A program made the position numbers and the translations under genes. 64,000 nucleotides of DNA from positions 23,598 through 87,597 of the forward strand of contig MZNV01000033.1 in the NCBI GenBank assembly GCA_002081555.1, written 5' to 3'. The notes beneath the pieces were generated by a model. It had not been told where the DNA came from, did no database searches, and saw only the letters and a program-made list of their open reading frames with translations. The DNA is from Protostelium mycophagum. Its lineage: Eukaryota; Evosea; Variosea; Protosteliida; Protosteliaceae. Each line of letters opens with the position of its first letter. Position 1 is the first letter of the stretch. Shown one piece after another: positions 1-12,500 of this stretch.

Positions 1-431
1 AAAGAAAAAGAAGCGAGTTGTAGAGGAGGCAGAAGAGAAATCTGGTGAGTTTGTCGACATGTACATGTACACGAACAATTATTTGTCGACGTCTTTGTAC
101 TGGGGTTGACCCCGCCACAACAAAATCACTTATAGACACAAATATTGACAAAACACAGAGGGTAACAACCACCTCGAATTCCAAGTGAAATTTCACTGGA
201 AGAAGAACATCAAGAAAGTGTTCAAGAAGGTCAGTAACGTGATTCACGTGATTTAACGCGACTGAAACGCGGTAGGAGGACGAGAAGAAGATCAGCATGA
301 AGAAGCTGAGATCGCATCTTGTGGACCGATTGATGGACGATATCAAAGAGGAGCTGGAAGAGTTTGTGAAAGAGAAGCTGACCGAGACTTCCTTTTTAGA
401 CATCGACAAAAAGAAGGTGTCTCTCAAGTGA
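1..431 (+). CDS. LYAR-type cell-growth-regulating nucleolar protein, 3' end (partial)
   Basis: Only the C-terminal part is in the window; the 5' part lies to the left. Exons are 1-44, 186-229 and 276-431, with GT-AG introns and continuous phase (1, then 0). The first exon is a lysine/glutamate-rich stretch that looks like a nuclear localisation signal. The rest gives about 63 residues starting VKFHWKKNIKKV, followed by KKLRSHLVDRL and ending VSLK. This pattern (K-F-x-W-K-x-x-I, then K-K-L-R, then F-x-x-x-K-x-V-x-L at the end) matches the conserved C-terminal domain of LYAR proteins, nucleolar factors with N-terminal C2HC zinc fingers that act in ribosome biogenesis and growth control. The zinc fingers cannot be seen here. 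The identification rests on this C-terminal pattern as I know the family. Confidence 0.72.
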
Positions 432-740
432 TTCATAAATGTAGCTGCATGATGACCGTCTCATTTTCTTTCTGTCATTTGTGCGAGATCGGGAACATGT
501 CACATTTAACCGCATCGTCGATTTCATAGGGCCGCTTCGTCGAAAATTGGACCAACGAGAAATCGTTTGACAGGCCCAGGGACAAAAAAGCACTTTTTCG
601 GAGGGGCTGGCCAGCCAAAAAATATTTTGCTGTTGGTCCCCCGCCGATATTCACTCGACGATTCAAATTCGAAACAAGTTTGAAGTTTTTCCGGCTGTCA
701 GTTGTAAAACTTGTTCCGGAGATTGCAACCAAAAGGACAA
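432..740. other. Intergenic spacer, no gene seen
   Basis: This stretch separates the LYAR-like stop codon from the start of the desaturase gene on the same strand. It must hold the 3' end of one and the promoter of the other. Short open frames on both strands have no recognisable motif and no good exon structure. I see nothing else here. Confidence 0.5.
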
Positions 741-1926
741 ATGAGCACGGACGCGACGACACAAGGACAACCTCTGAAGCAGCGCAGACCTCGTGCGACT
801 TGGCATTTGAAGGATTGGCAGGAGAGGACGTTCTTTGAGAAATTGGCTTCTCTCGATCTTGGTGAGCGAAAATGTCATCAATTGAAGACTGCGACGCTCA
901 CATCGAGAAGGACCTGAGCAGTATTGGACGACAGCGCCTGAACCTCGTAATTTCGCCCCTCCTAAACAGAGCGCATGGACATCCATAATCTTTCTTTTGA
1001 TCCACATCACGCCTGCCTTCCTTATCCAGGCCTTGTGGTACCATTTCCTGCCAGACTACAAGTATGGACCTTGATTATCACCTCATTCTGATTTTTCAGG
1101 TGGCATCCTGTGGTGGCTTGGATCTTCTACAAGACCTACCTCACCCTCTATATTCTCCGTATGATCAGACATCTGAGATTCTGGATGACCACGCACGGAA
1201 CCTTGGATGAAGTGAACCGAACACGCGATGTTCCTCCTGACAACAAGGTCACCCGCCTCATCATAAGTGTCTGGATTCTTTCGGCCGTGAGGCTCACAGG
1301 TGCCACACAGCCTTTTCCTTTCCTTCAACTTACATCATGCAGGGATCATGGTGCTTGGAGGCTATGACCGAAACGAGGCACCTTCTTTCGGCTTGACTGA
1401 GGGGCTTACACCTCTGCTCATTCCAAAGATGGTTCTCTGGGCTTTGGTCATGGATTTGTTCTTTTACATTTGGCATCGTTCGGCCCACACCATCCCTGCT
1501 CTCTGGCACCTTCATTCTGGCCACCACAACACCAAATATCCTTCTCCCATCCAGGCCATTCTCGCGGATGACGTCCAAGAGGTGATTGAACGTCTCATCC
1601 AAACCAAATTATGAATCCATGGATAGGTGATTGAGATCGCCATCGTGCCCCTCTTAGCTACGCTCGTCGTACCTTTGCATTTCTTTGAGCTGTGGGTTGT
1701 TCTCTGCACTACAATCTATGTGGAAGCAATGGGACATTCCGGGATCAGAGCTGATTGGGGACATCCCATTCTGGATCCATTCCTCAGACCTTTCAATCTC
1801 CATCTGATCATAGAGGATCATGATCTCCACCACAGGAATGGAAAGGGAGGGCTTAACTATGGAAAACAAAGCCGTCTCTGGGACTGGCTCTTCAATTCTA
1901 TTGGAGAGAGGGTGGAGTGCAAATAA
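741..1926 (+). CDS. Fatty acid hydroxylase / sterol desaturase family membrane enzyme
   Basis: This is a di-iron membrane oxygenase of the ER, of the group that includes C5- and C4-sterol oxidases, cholesterol 25-hydroxylase and sphinganine hydroxylase. Exons are 741-861, 911-1061 (an acceptor at 908 is equally possible), 1100-1299, 1343-1581 and 1627-1926, giving about 336 residues in consistent phase. The histidine boxes that bind the metal are in order: HRSAH, then HSGHH, and near the C terminus HDLHHR, after a conserved GHSG. Hydrophobic segments flank the boxes, for example SIIFLLIHITPAFLIQ and IEIAIVPLLATLVV. The N-terminal 40 residues are hydrophilic and have no signal peptide. An AATAAA lies 9 bp after the stop. 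The exact substrate cannot be told from the sequence; a sterol or a long-chain lipid are both possible. The gene runs tail-to-tail with the giant kinase gene. Confidence 0.88.
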
Positions 1927-1967
1927 ATGTGAACAATAAATACTTGGATATTCGTCTTCATATTAAC

Positions 1968-2079
1968 GGGAAGGGGTCCGCTATTCGGCAAGAATCTGTA
2001 GAATCGCGTTAAGCAACGTGAGCTCTTACCGTGATTCCTTTTTTTAACGTGATTCTGCCCAATTAGCGGACCCTTCCGG
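1968..2079. repeat. Imperfect inverted repeat between two convergent genes
   Basis: The arm at 1968-1996 (gggaaggggtccgctatt...) and the reverse complement of 2051-2079 agree over about 28 bases with a few mismatches and one-base gaps. The loop is about 54 bases. It lies entirely between the stop codons of the desaturase (+) and the giant kinase gene (-). It could be a small MITE-like element or an RNA hairpin in one or both 3' untranslated regions. Confidence 0.6.
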
Positions 2080-2111
2080 GCGACAAATTGCAAATCGGAG
2101 GAACCAATTCT

Positions 2112-3510
2112 TTATTTCTTGGGGGATTTGGGTGATGATGTGTTTCCATACATGTTCAGAGTCTCGTAATGCATCTCCACCATCTCTTCTTCATTGTCAG
2201 AGAGATCATCCATGACGAAACCCTCTCTAATTAGGACTGATGTCGGTATGGCGCATTTGAGGTACTGATCGATCTCTACGAAAGTGGGACGATCTTGGGG
2301 ATCAGCCTTCCAGCATCGAGTCATGATGTACACCAGCCCTTCGGGCATGTCTGGGTAAATAAGAGGTCTGAGGGCTCCAGAGGCCACAGCAATGGCGGCA
2401 TTGACAGGTGTCAGGCCAGGGTATAGATCTTTCTGGGACAAGATCTCCCACATGGTGATACCAAAGGAGAAGACATCTGACTTTTCAGAGAACCGTTTGT
2501 CCAAGATAGCTTCAGGAGCCATCCACTTGAGGGGTCCAATATCTTCAACTGCTTGTCCTCCGATAGCTGCGTTCTCCGTCTCTCTCGACATACCAAAGTC
2601 GGTGACCTTGGCGTCCATACCGGCAGATAAAAGAACCTAATTTGGGTAAGAACCAACAGAAAATCGTTGTATTTCTCTCACGTTTCTGGCTGCGAGATCT
2701 CTGTGGACAATATTTTCGGTGGAGAGATGGATCATTCCGTGACAAATATCAACAATAAATTTGTATTTATCTTCCCAAGTGATATCCTGCCAAGGATAAG
2801 ACTCTCGTATGAGAAAGATGAATACTCACCAAACACTCTTGCAGGTAAGTATGAAGACTTCCGTTGGGACAGAACTCCATCACGAGAGATAATGGCTGGT
2901 TGGGTACAGTGATACCTAAGAACAAAGCTACGTTTGGATGTGGTCTGAGGCGTTGGACGATAGACACTTCTCTTAAGAATTCCTCCAACTGTTGTTGAGT
3001 GATGGATTCCATATTGAGAAGCTGCTTGACAGCCACAGGAACGGCACGCCAAGAGGCTTTGTAGACGATTCCAAAAGCACCACGTCCAATCTGTGACATG
3101 TCCTTTAGGTCGTTCCAGTCGATGACTACGTTTCTACTAGCATCAAATGTGTAGTTGATAGTAGTTGTGCTGTCTGGTTGAATTTGTAGCTTCTTGTTGC
3201 GGTTTCGTTTGTATAGAATCATGATCACCACGACAGCAATCACCAATGCTCCACCGACTCCACCGATTGCAAAGGGCAAAATGTTCTTGGAGTTTTCAGA
3301 CGTAGTCACGATATTCTGAGCGTTCGTTTGCTGCACAATGTTCAGTGGTGGTGAGGACGGGCAAGTGAAGGTTCCATTAACCAGCTGTCCAGTTCCGTAA
3401 GGACATGAGAGCCCATAATCTTTAGGATCTGAATTGGCAGTGAATGTCACATAAGATCCGTTGTTTAAGAAGATAGTGTTATTGTTCAACTCCACCGTTC
3501 CGATCAGGAC
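2112..3510 (-). other. Transmembrane segment and kinase domain of the giant receptor
   Basis: These are the last three exons (3510-2830, 2786-2682, 2636-2112). A short membrane-proximal stretch has two cysteines in CPYGTGQLVNGTFTCP. The span is followed by a basic stop-transfer (KRNRNKK). The kinase shows GRGAFGIVYKA, VAVK with its lysine near residue 8535, a helix-C glutamate in FLREVSIVQRL, the catalytic loop HRDLAARN, DFGMSRE, KWMAPEAI, and the SDVFSFGITMWEI block. All residues needed for catalysis are present. HRDLAARN and KWMAPE are typical of true tyrosine kinases rather than Ser/Thr kinases. The tail after the kinase is short and acidic (DDLSDNEEEMVEMHYETLNM) and holds two tyrosines that could be phosphorylated. 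Confidence 0.88.
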
Positions 3511-6500
3511 CTGTTTGTGTCAAGGTACAGATGATGAAGATTGTCACTCACAGATGCAGGGATCATGACAGCAAAGGCACTTCCACGGGCAGATATACCA
3601 TCATAGAAGTTCAAATCGTCTACGCTTGCCATACCAAACAATGCGAATCCTGCACCATATCCGGCCTTATTTGCAGTGAAGTTAGAGTTGATCACCTGTC
3701 ATCTGTGAGTGTACATAGATGACTAATCTTTACCTTGGCAGGAAGTGAATAATTGGATGGAGGGTTGACAAGGGAGAAGCCTCCACCATAAGTGATGGCA
3801 GTGTTGTTCACAAAGTTACAGTTGGCAAAAGAGGCGGGGAGAGATGCGGCACGTTTCTCAACGTTGCTGCCACTCTCTTCACGCTTGGATGTAGATGATG
3901 CCTGCTGTGATACTTGCAGGAAGACTGCACCTCCCTGTTGGGCTGTGCTGGAAGTGAAATTCGTGTTGACTGCAACCAGAGTGCTCAAAGAGTCTGCGGA
4001 GAAAGACCCTCCATTTTGAACAGCAGAATTGCTGTCAAAAGAAGAATTATTGATAGAGATTGGCGTTCCTGCAGACTTTCAGTCAAGAGGGATGAAATTG
4101 AATAAAAATCTCACTTGATCCCAAGTAGAATCCACCACCATTCTGTGCCGAGTTACTCGTATAGTTGGTTCCACTCAATGATATTTCTCCGATGATGGCA
4201 CCAATATGCCATGCTCCTCCAGTAACAGAGGCTGTATTGTTGTTGTAGGAGGAATTAGTGTCCGACAGAGTCTGTATGGCCTGGCTAGTCAGCATTCCTC
4301 CATCAATGTACAGAAATCCTCCTGAAGAGGCAACGTTGTCGTCTCCTCAACAGCCATCAAAAGCAATTTCATTAACTGTTCCATAAGCTGCTTGCAGGTA
4401 CACGGCTCCTCCTTGTCCTCCACTGTTATTTTGGAATGATGTGGATGATACAAGTAGGTTGGTGATTGTTCCTGTGTTCCATCAATCAAAAAGCTGACAT
4501 GTCATCGACTTACCAGTGATGTAGAACCCTCCACCGTTACCCGAGGAAGCATAATTGTGGTTCACAGTTGTGGAGATAACAGACAGCGTCTCGAGTGAGG
4601 AAGACGATTCTAAGACGAATGCACCTGCTTGAGAACCATAGTTGTAAGATATATCCGATTTGGATACCGACAAGATGCCCATTGATCCACCAATATCTAC
4701 AGCTCCACCTGCGGTGTGTGCAGAATTATAAGTCCATGAGCAATCACTGCTGACCACAGCTGCTATAGCACCAGTCGTGTACAAAAAGCCTCCATTCGAA
4801 GCTGAGTTCCCTGTTGCGATGACGGAGTTTGCATTGTATGTTACTTGTTGGTTGATACCATTGATGTACAAAGCTCCTCCTAAAGTGAATCAGCATTATC
4901 GTCAGAATTTGAGACAGTCACTACCTTCACTCTGACTGCTGAAATCAGAGCCAATACCAGCATTATTGGTGAAAGATACACGCGTGTGATTCACCATGAT
5001 AGGTGTGCTGGAAGTGGAAGATAGATATACTGCTCCTCCCTGCTTGGCAGTGTTTCTGTCGAAAGTAACATCTCCACAATAGTGTGATTGTGGGAGCTCA
5101 GTAATAGCTATGGCCCCACCTGACAGTAGCACCTGGTTTCCAGAGAAACTGGTGCCGCTGATATTGATGGCTAATGCCTGCTTAGCAGGCGATCCGAAAT
5201 AGATCGCACCACCGAAGGAACCTGCTTGGTTATTGTTGTAAACTCCACCGCTGATGCTGAAGTTCAACAGAGGTCCCTCTATCGCAATGGCACCACCATT
5301 ACCGTTTCTGTCATTGTTCAGGATTTTCCTGAAGACTGGGAAGAAACTTACTGGGCGGTGTTACCATTGGCAGTAACTCCTTGAGCGGTAAAGGAAGAGA
5401 CAGTAGCAGTAGGATCAGAGAAGAAGGCTCCTCCGTCGTTTTGTTTAGCTACGTTAGAGGTCAAGCCTACTGATTTCATAATGATAGAGGATGACACTGT
5501 TCCTGGAGCGATGTAAATGCCTCCACCCTAAATTACGTCAGTGTTAGCTCGAAATCACATCACTTGCCCTCGAGGCAGAGTTACTGTTGATATTCGTGGA
5601 CTGTATCGATGCGATAGCAGACGAGGCAATGGAGAGAGCACCACCATAACCCGCAATATTGCTGTTGTAGGATCCTCCATTAATGGAAAGAGTTCCTATG
5701 TAATTACCAGCGACCGAAATAGCACCACCTCTGAATCTACATTGTGTGAATTTCGGTGATGAATAGTTTCTCCTCACCCTGCAGAGTTACTCTGGGAATT
5801 GGAATCAAATAGATCGATAGAAGATGCGTTGATGTTGAGCGACACAGCACCTCCACTGTTACGAGCTGTATTAGAAGTGAAGGTCGTAGTTGTGAAAGTC
5901 AAATTCTGTGTAATGGGGCCATACAGATAAATTGCTCCTCCTTCGAAGGCTCCAGTATTTTTGATGAAACTACGTGATGTGAGTGTTGAAATCTAAATAA
6001 GGCTTCACCTTGAATTGAAGAAGTCAACGTGTTCTACTGCTGTGAAGAGACCACAGATGGCACCACCATAACCGGTGTTGGCTTGGTTGCTTGTAAACTG
6101 CGATGCTGAAATGTAAATTCCAGTGGCCACAGAAGGCAAAAAGATCGCAGCTGCGCTTGTTCCCTTATTACCATTGAAGAGGCATTTTCTGCAGAAGTTT
6201 AAGAATAAATTATAAACACAAGACTCACGAGAAGTTAAGGTTGTTAAATACAGTTCCGGGCTCAAAGTACACAGCACCTCCATTGGATGACGCTTGATTC
6301 GAGGTGAAGTTTGTCCTCAAAATCTGGAAAATACCATGGTCACCAGACCAGTCGAGCGCACCACCGGAGCTTGCTGAATTGGATGTGAAAGAGGTATCGG
6401 TGACGGAGCCAGAGAGTATGGCACCTTGAATGGATACACCTCCTCCGTTTCCGGTGGCAACGTTGGATGAAAATACACAAAGGGCGGTACTCAATGATCC

Positions 6501-9500
6501 TATGTCACCAGATACACTGATCAGGATGGCTCCTCCGTTGCCGACTCCGTGGTTGTTTGTGAACATGCACTGCGAGAAAGAGAGAGTGGTGATGTTGGCT
6601 GCTTCTATTGTGAGGGCACGTCCATTCAAATTATTTGCAAAGGTATTGTTGACAAAAGAGATGACATTTGTTGATACGGCGGTCATCTCAACGGCATCTG
6701 ATTTCAATTAGTTCCTGTTGACTGTACATGAGATAATAACTCACCAGCGTTACTGTCAGAGAAAGTAGAACCGGTGACACTCAATGTACCAGTGATATTG
6801 GAGAGTAAGAGGGCCTGATTATAGAAGCTTGAAGACCCAGACACGGCAGTGTTTATGATGGTGACATTCACAGCGGAATTAATCTATAATTGATCAGAAT
6901 TCAATTCAAAATAAATAGAGATATCACCTCTATTGGGTTGATGGCTTGAGGCGAAATGAATGTGACACTGGTGAGCAAAACAGAAGCAGTGTTATTGATG
7001 AAGAAGGAGCTGGTACCGCTGTTGATCGTCGTTCCAGCCACCACTAAACCACCAGCATTCAAAATACTAGCAGATAAGGTTCCAAATGCATTCACGCCCG
7101 CAATAGATACAGAAGCGGTGTTGGCAGTTATGATGGAGGTAGTAGAGGCGGCAGATGAGTTGAGAGATGCGACAGAGAAAGCAGTGCCACCGTTAGAAGT
7201 GATAGTGGATCCTCCATTGACATTCAGTCCCACGATAGTGGCTCTGCCTCCATTCAATTTGAGAGCACTGTTTCCGTATGTGGTAGTGTTAATGAAGCTT
7301 GATGAGATGCCAGAAGTAACAGCCAAAGAGGCACCATTCAATGATGTTCCTGTGGAGGACAATGTGGTGAGATTGGCCAATTTCACGTTAGCGAGATTAG
7401 ATAATGTGAGACCTTGTTTCATATAAGTGGGGAATCATCTTTTCAATTCTTACCAGTCAAGGTGATGTTGTAGATATTGTTTGCGTTGAGAGTACCGCCA
7501 TTAATCACGGTTCCGTTTATGCCCATTAATCCCAAACCATTGATCGTAGTGGACTCACTATTAAGGTTTGTAGATGAGATGAGCAATGAACCATTTCCAT
7601 TCAGAGAAAGACTTCCAGCATTGAGTGTGCTTCCAGTCATAACTGTACTTGGTACATTATTGAGGAGCAATTGACTGGCAGCAGCAAATGTAGAGCTAGC
7701 AAGATTCACAGACAAGCAGGCGTCGACCTGAATGTTTGATTTTCCGGCTACCACGTTATTTGCGCTAAAGCTGAGACATCCAGAAGAATTGATATTGATA
7801 CCAGAGGGATAGGATCCTATTAATATAAGGTCAAGTACTTATTTTTAAGAGACATACCAGAAAGAGAGATGGAGGTGGGTCCAGAAGTGGCAAAGGAAAG
7901 AGGGAGAGATCCAGAGGCACCAAGAGATTGCACAGAAGTCACGTTGTTCAGGCTTAAGCTTCCTGGCGCAACAGTTTGGATAGAAGAAATGATGACATTA
8001 GCCGTATTAGAAATGGTGGTCTGAATCGATAAGTATGATATAAAGGTGATGAAAAGTCCTCACCCAGGAATCAAGTGTGCCAGAGAGAGTAAGCAGTGAA
8101 GAATTGTTTACATTCACGGTGCCAGTTGTGGAAAGTCCAGACAAATAAACATTCTGTATATTGTTGAAGTTGACATTGGATCCTACACTAGAAGACAGTC
8201 CAGTCACATTTGCTGAAATGACACCAGACACATCAAACGAGCTTCCGGTGACAGACGAAGATTGGATTGCGAGCGATGTCACGTTGTTGCAGTTCAGGTC
8301 TCGTTCAATTGTAGATCCGACAATGTTGACACCGGTAATGTTGTTCAGTTGAATGTTTGCGTTGGAATCCAGCACAACGTTAGATAGTGTGACATTCTGC
8401 AAAAGGTAAAAATATTGTTGATGAAAAAAGATTGATTAATACCTGTGCGTTGACAACAGATACAGAACTGCCGCTGCCAAGGTTGTTGGACAAGACGACA
8501 GATGGTGTATTTGAGATTGCAATGTTCTGACCTCCCATTACGCTGTTAATGGTTGCGATATTACTGCTGTTGATGGTGACATTCAGAGGCGATGTGTTGG
8601 TCACGCCTGAAAGAGTGACTGAGCCAACACCATTATAGGTAATAATGCCTTGTCCATTGGTATTGATAGCCCCACTCAACGCGGCGCTGTAGCCTCCTTG
8701 TGTGACAACAGTCAAAGCACCGTTCACAGTGATGCCTGCCAGACTGCTGCTGGCGACATTGTTTAACGAGATTGTACCGTTGTTGCCCAAGTTCAATCCG
8801 CTAACAATAACACTGTTTGCAGAGTTGAAACCAGCAGTGATGTTTCCAGTATTGCTCTGCAGAGATACACCGGTCAAACTGAAGCAATCAGATAAAAGTG
8901 AAATAGATCAGAAATATGTCACCTGACGGCACCAGAATTAGTAGCGTTAATGCTAACTGTGCCATCGGCAACCAAGCTAACTTGGTTTAGGGTCAAGCTG
9001 GAGCTTCCTGAAACGCTCATGGCTGCCGATGAACCGCTTCCAGCAATGGCTGTGGTAATGATATTGTTTACAGAAACTGTTGAATACCCAGTGATATTAA
9101 GAGAATCGGTTCCGCTGCGCAGAACTGAATTAGAGAGAGAGAGGCTATTTCCTCCGTTGGCGTTCAGCGTGAAGTTGCCAGTGGCATCTATCTTGTTGAT
9201 AACCACAGTTGCCACAGAATTCAGGTTGATTACAGTGGAGCTGTTGAATGTTGCGCCGTTCAAAGTGAAATTGGCTGTCTGAGAAGCAGAAATCACTGTG
9301 TTCACACCAGAGATGCTAGACAAATTCACACCGCTTCCATTGTTGATGGCAAAAGATGATCCTAATAATATCAATATATATGATAGCAACACTTCAACTT
9401 ACCAGAGAGGGATGTTCCACTGAGGATAGCATCACCATTATTAACAACAACAGTCGCGTTCATCAACTGAGTGTTGGTAAGGTCCGTAGTTCCGTCATTG

Positions 9501-12500
9501 TTGAAGGTCAAGAAACCAAGAAGAGTTCCACTGGTCTGCACAGAAGTAGCTCCAGAAACAGTGACAGATCCGCCCACAGCGTTCACATCATTCAAACTGA
9601 CATTGGGTGTGTTTTGAACTGTCAAAGACGATCCAGAGTTGATGTGCATGTTGGAAACGGTGGTTGTATTGCCTCCAAAGATATTGACTTGGCTGTTGTT
9701 TGTTGCAGTCACGTTGGAAAGACTGGATGCCCCAACAGAAGATAAAGTCAGATTTGAGCCTGCAGAGAAATTTCCGTTCTGTAAAGTAGCAGTATTTCCG
9801 TAAGTAATTGAAAAGGATGAGCTTCCAGAAGCGGTGATTCCAGAAATAATTGTAGTTGTCGAATTGATTACTGATCCAGTCGCCCCCGATGTCAAAGTGA
9901 TGCCGCTCAAATTGGTGTAATTGCTATTGGTAATAGCAAAGGAACCACCAGACACTGTCACTGAGGATATGATCGTGGAATTGATATTATTGAAGGTGGC
10001 TTGTCCAGTAGTGTTGAGACCATTGGCGTTCACAGTGGTAACATTTTGCACAGACAAATTGAAGCTTCCACCAGACGAGATCCCGTTCAGTGTCGCACTG
10101 TTGCTATTTGTGATAGAGACTGACGTCTGAGAGTTACCAAAGTTAACATTCGTGAGAGCGACACTGTTGTCATTATTCAAGGTGATGTTTGTGCTTCCAC
10201 CGGTGAAGCTGCTATTGGCAATACTGACAGATGAGCTGGTGCCGGTGATGACTGTGCTACCTCTAGAGGCTGTAATACCAGTAATGGTGCCAGAACCAAT
10301 GCCGGATAACTGAATGTTGGTACTCGTGTTGGTCAATGAGATGGTCGAGGCTGTTACGGTGGTGATGTTAGAGAATACCAGACTGAGAGCACCTCCCTGG
10401 GCAGTGATTCCGTTGACTGCAGCTGACCCGAGATTATCTAGAAGAATGCTGGCGTTTGTGCCCTGCGGAACGACATTGATGTTATTCAAATTTGCTTGTA
10501 TGCCACCGTTTACATCCAAGTGACCATTGTTTCCGATATTTCCTCCAAGGTTGATGACAGCTTGAGTAGAATTGATACTGAGCGTAGAATTATTGATCGT
10601 TAACGCAGACAAGTTGATTGTTGTGGGTCCTCGGATATTGACCTCAGCATCAGTCACGTTGTTCAGCGTGAGTCCTGGAGAGTTGACGGTTGGGACGTTG
10701 TTGCCAGAAACGATCAGACTACCAGAATTTTGCACCACAAGAGGTCCAAGATTTACAGTACTGACATTTGATAGGCTTATGGGGTGGTTTCCAGCTGATT
10801 ATGATCAGAATTTTATTTGAAAATAATATCACATTACCTTTCATTGAGCCTGAGATCGTGAGGGTCGTAACGTTCACTGCGGAGAATACAGTGTCATTAT
10901 TTGCCTTGATATTAATGTTGGAACTGTTGACATTGGAGAGGCTAACGTTGAGAGGAGCCGAAGTGACAACTCCGGTCATCTTCACCACAGTAACATTATT
11001 GATTGCTATGGTTGTGGGTGCGTTGATGTTGTCGTTACTGAAATAAACTGCACTTCCTTGGTTGATGGAGATTGTTGTATTCGGGATCATAAAGGTACAA
11101 TTGCTGAAGGTCGAGATGCCCACGTTCGTCAAGTTGACCAAAGAGGTATTGAAGATGACACCTTCCACTGTCACCTGACCTGCGTTGTTGTATACAAGAG
11201 GTGTGTTCTGAGTGATATCGGATATGACATATCCATTCAGACCAGCTACAGTGAGAGGAGCTCCGGTACTGCCCGTAATTACAGACGTGGTGACATTTAC
11301 CAATGACATATTTCCCGGGAGTGTGAAAGAGTTATCTGACACGATAACTTCACCAGTTCGGGTGACATTGATGATGGGTGTGAAGTTATTGAATTGGTTT
11401 TGGTTGATTATAACTGAGCCCATATCCGTGTACACGATGGTTCCGTTACCGTTCTGGAAGGTGTTTCCGTCTAATATTGAAGAAGAAGTGCCACTGTCTG
11501 TGTCATGCAGAGTGAAAGATCCGTTAGTGGTGGTATGGCTGATGATCAAAGTTCCGGTGTTTGTGCTATTGATCGCTGCTCCGTCTCCGAAATTACTGTT
11601 GGAAATAGTGACACTGGTCACATTGCTTAATTGAATGGTAGCTGGAGTGTTGGTGACGTTTAGGTTATTCACAGTGATTGTTCCGTCTCCGTTGGCCACC
11701 AGAGTGGTGCCTGTAGCATTGTTTAGAACAACATGATTGATGCCGGTATTTGTGACTCCAGTCAACGTGATCGCAGGACCACTGATGTTGTTTTCCTCCA
11801 CATTATTCACAATGACAGTAGTAACATTATTGAATACAAGTCCACTTGGGTCACCATTCAGAGTTGTGTTGGTGATAGATGCACTGCCAGAGTTTACGAT
11901 GATTACTGGTGTGCTCTGCAGCTGGCCGTTTGATATAGAGACGCTGGTCGTATTAGAAACATTGATCGACCCAGTGGAAGTGATATCGAGTCCGTTGATG
12001 GTAGCATTCTGCGACCCACTGATGTTAATGCTTCCGGTAGTCGTAGTCACTTCGTTGATGGACACTGACGCAGTGTTCGTTGTATTGAGCAGCAAGTTTC
12101 CACTGATGGTATCTCCATTCAGAGACAGATTATTATTGTTGTTGGAGATAATTGCGAGATTACCAGCAGTGCTGTTGGACAAAGTAAAAGAAGAGGTGCC
12201 AGTGACAACAATGCTGGAGTTACCAGAGCCCAGGTTGCTGTTCCCTACAACAACTGAGCCGGAGTTGACCACAGTGATGTTGGGTTGGACACCGTTGAAG
12301 TTGATTCCGGTGAGAACTACGTTGGTGTCGTTTACGATGCTGATGGTTCCACTACCACCGATAATTGTGAGAGGACCGACCGTTACGTTGCCACAATTGA
12401 CGATCTGAAGAGGGGGCGAATTGATCAACTGGTTGTTTGACATATTGACATTGTTTGACCCGTCGATCTTCTCGTTGGTGTTGTTCAGGTTACTGTTTAT

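Larger units (their letters stand above)
3552..6697 (-). repeat. Membrane-proximal Pmp-like repeat zone of the giant receptor
   Basis: Ten exons encode repeats built on F-x-x-N followed a few residues later by A-x-x-x-GG-(A/G)-(I/V/L/F), for example NQASSNGGAVYF, NSASSGGALDW, NTANRNSGG-like units and NTAKQGGAVYLS. This is the signature of chlamydial polymorphic outer-membrane proteins and of other right-handed beta-helix surface proteins. Exons are 140-470 bp, far smaller than in the central zone. Confidence 0.75.

Noticed and set aside
4347-4349. TGA read as selenocysteine
   Set aside because: The site is in a structural repeat, not a redox centre, and I see no reason to propose a SECIS element.
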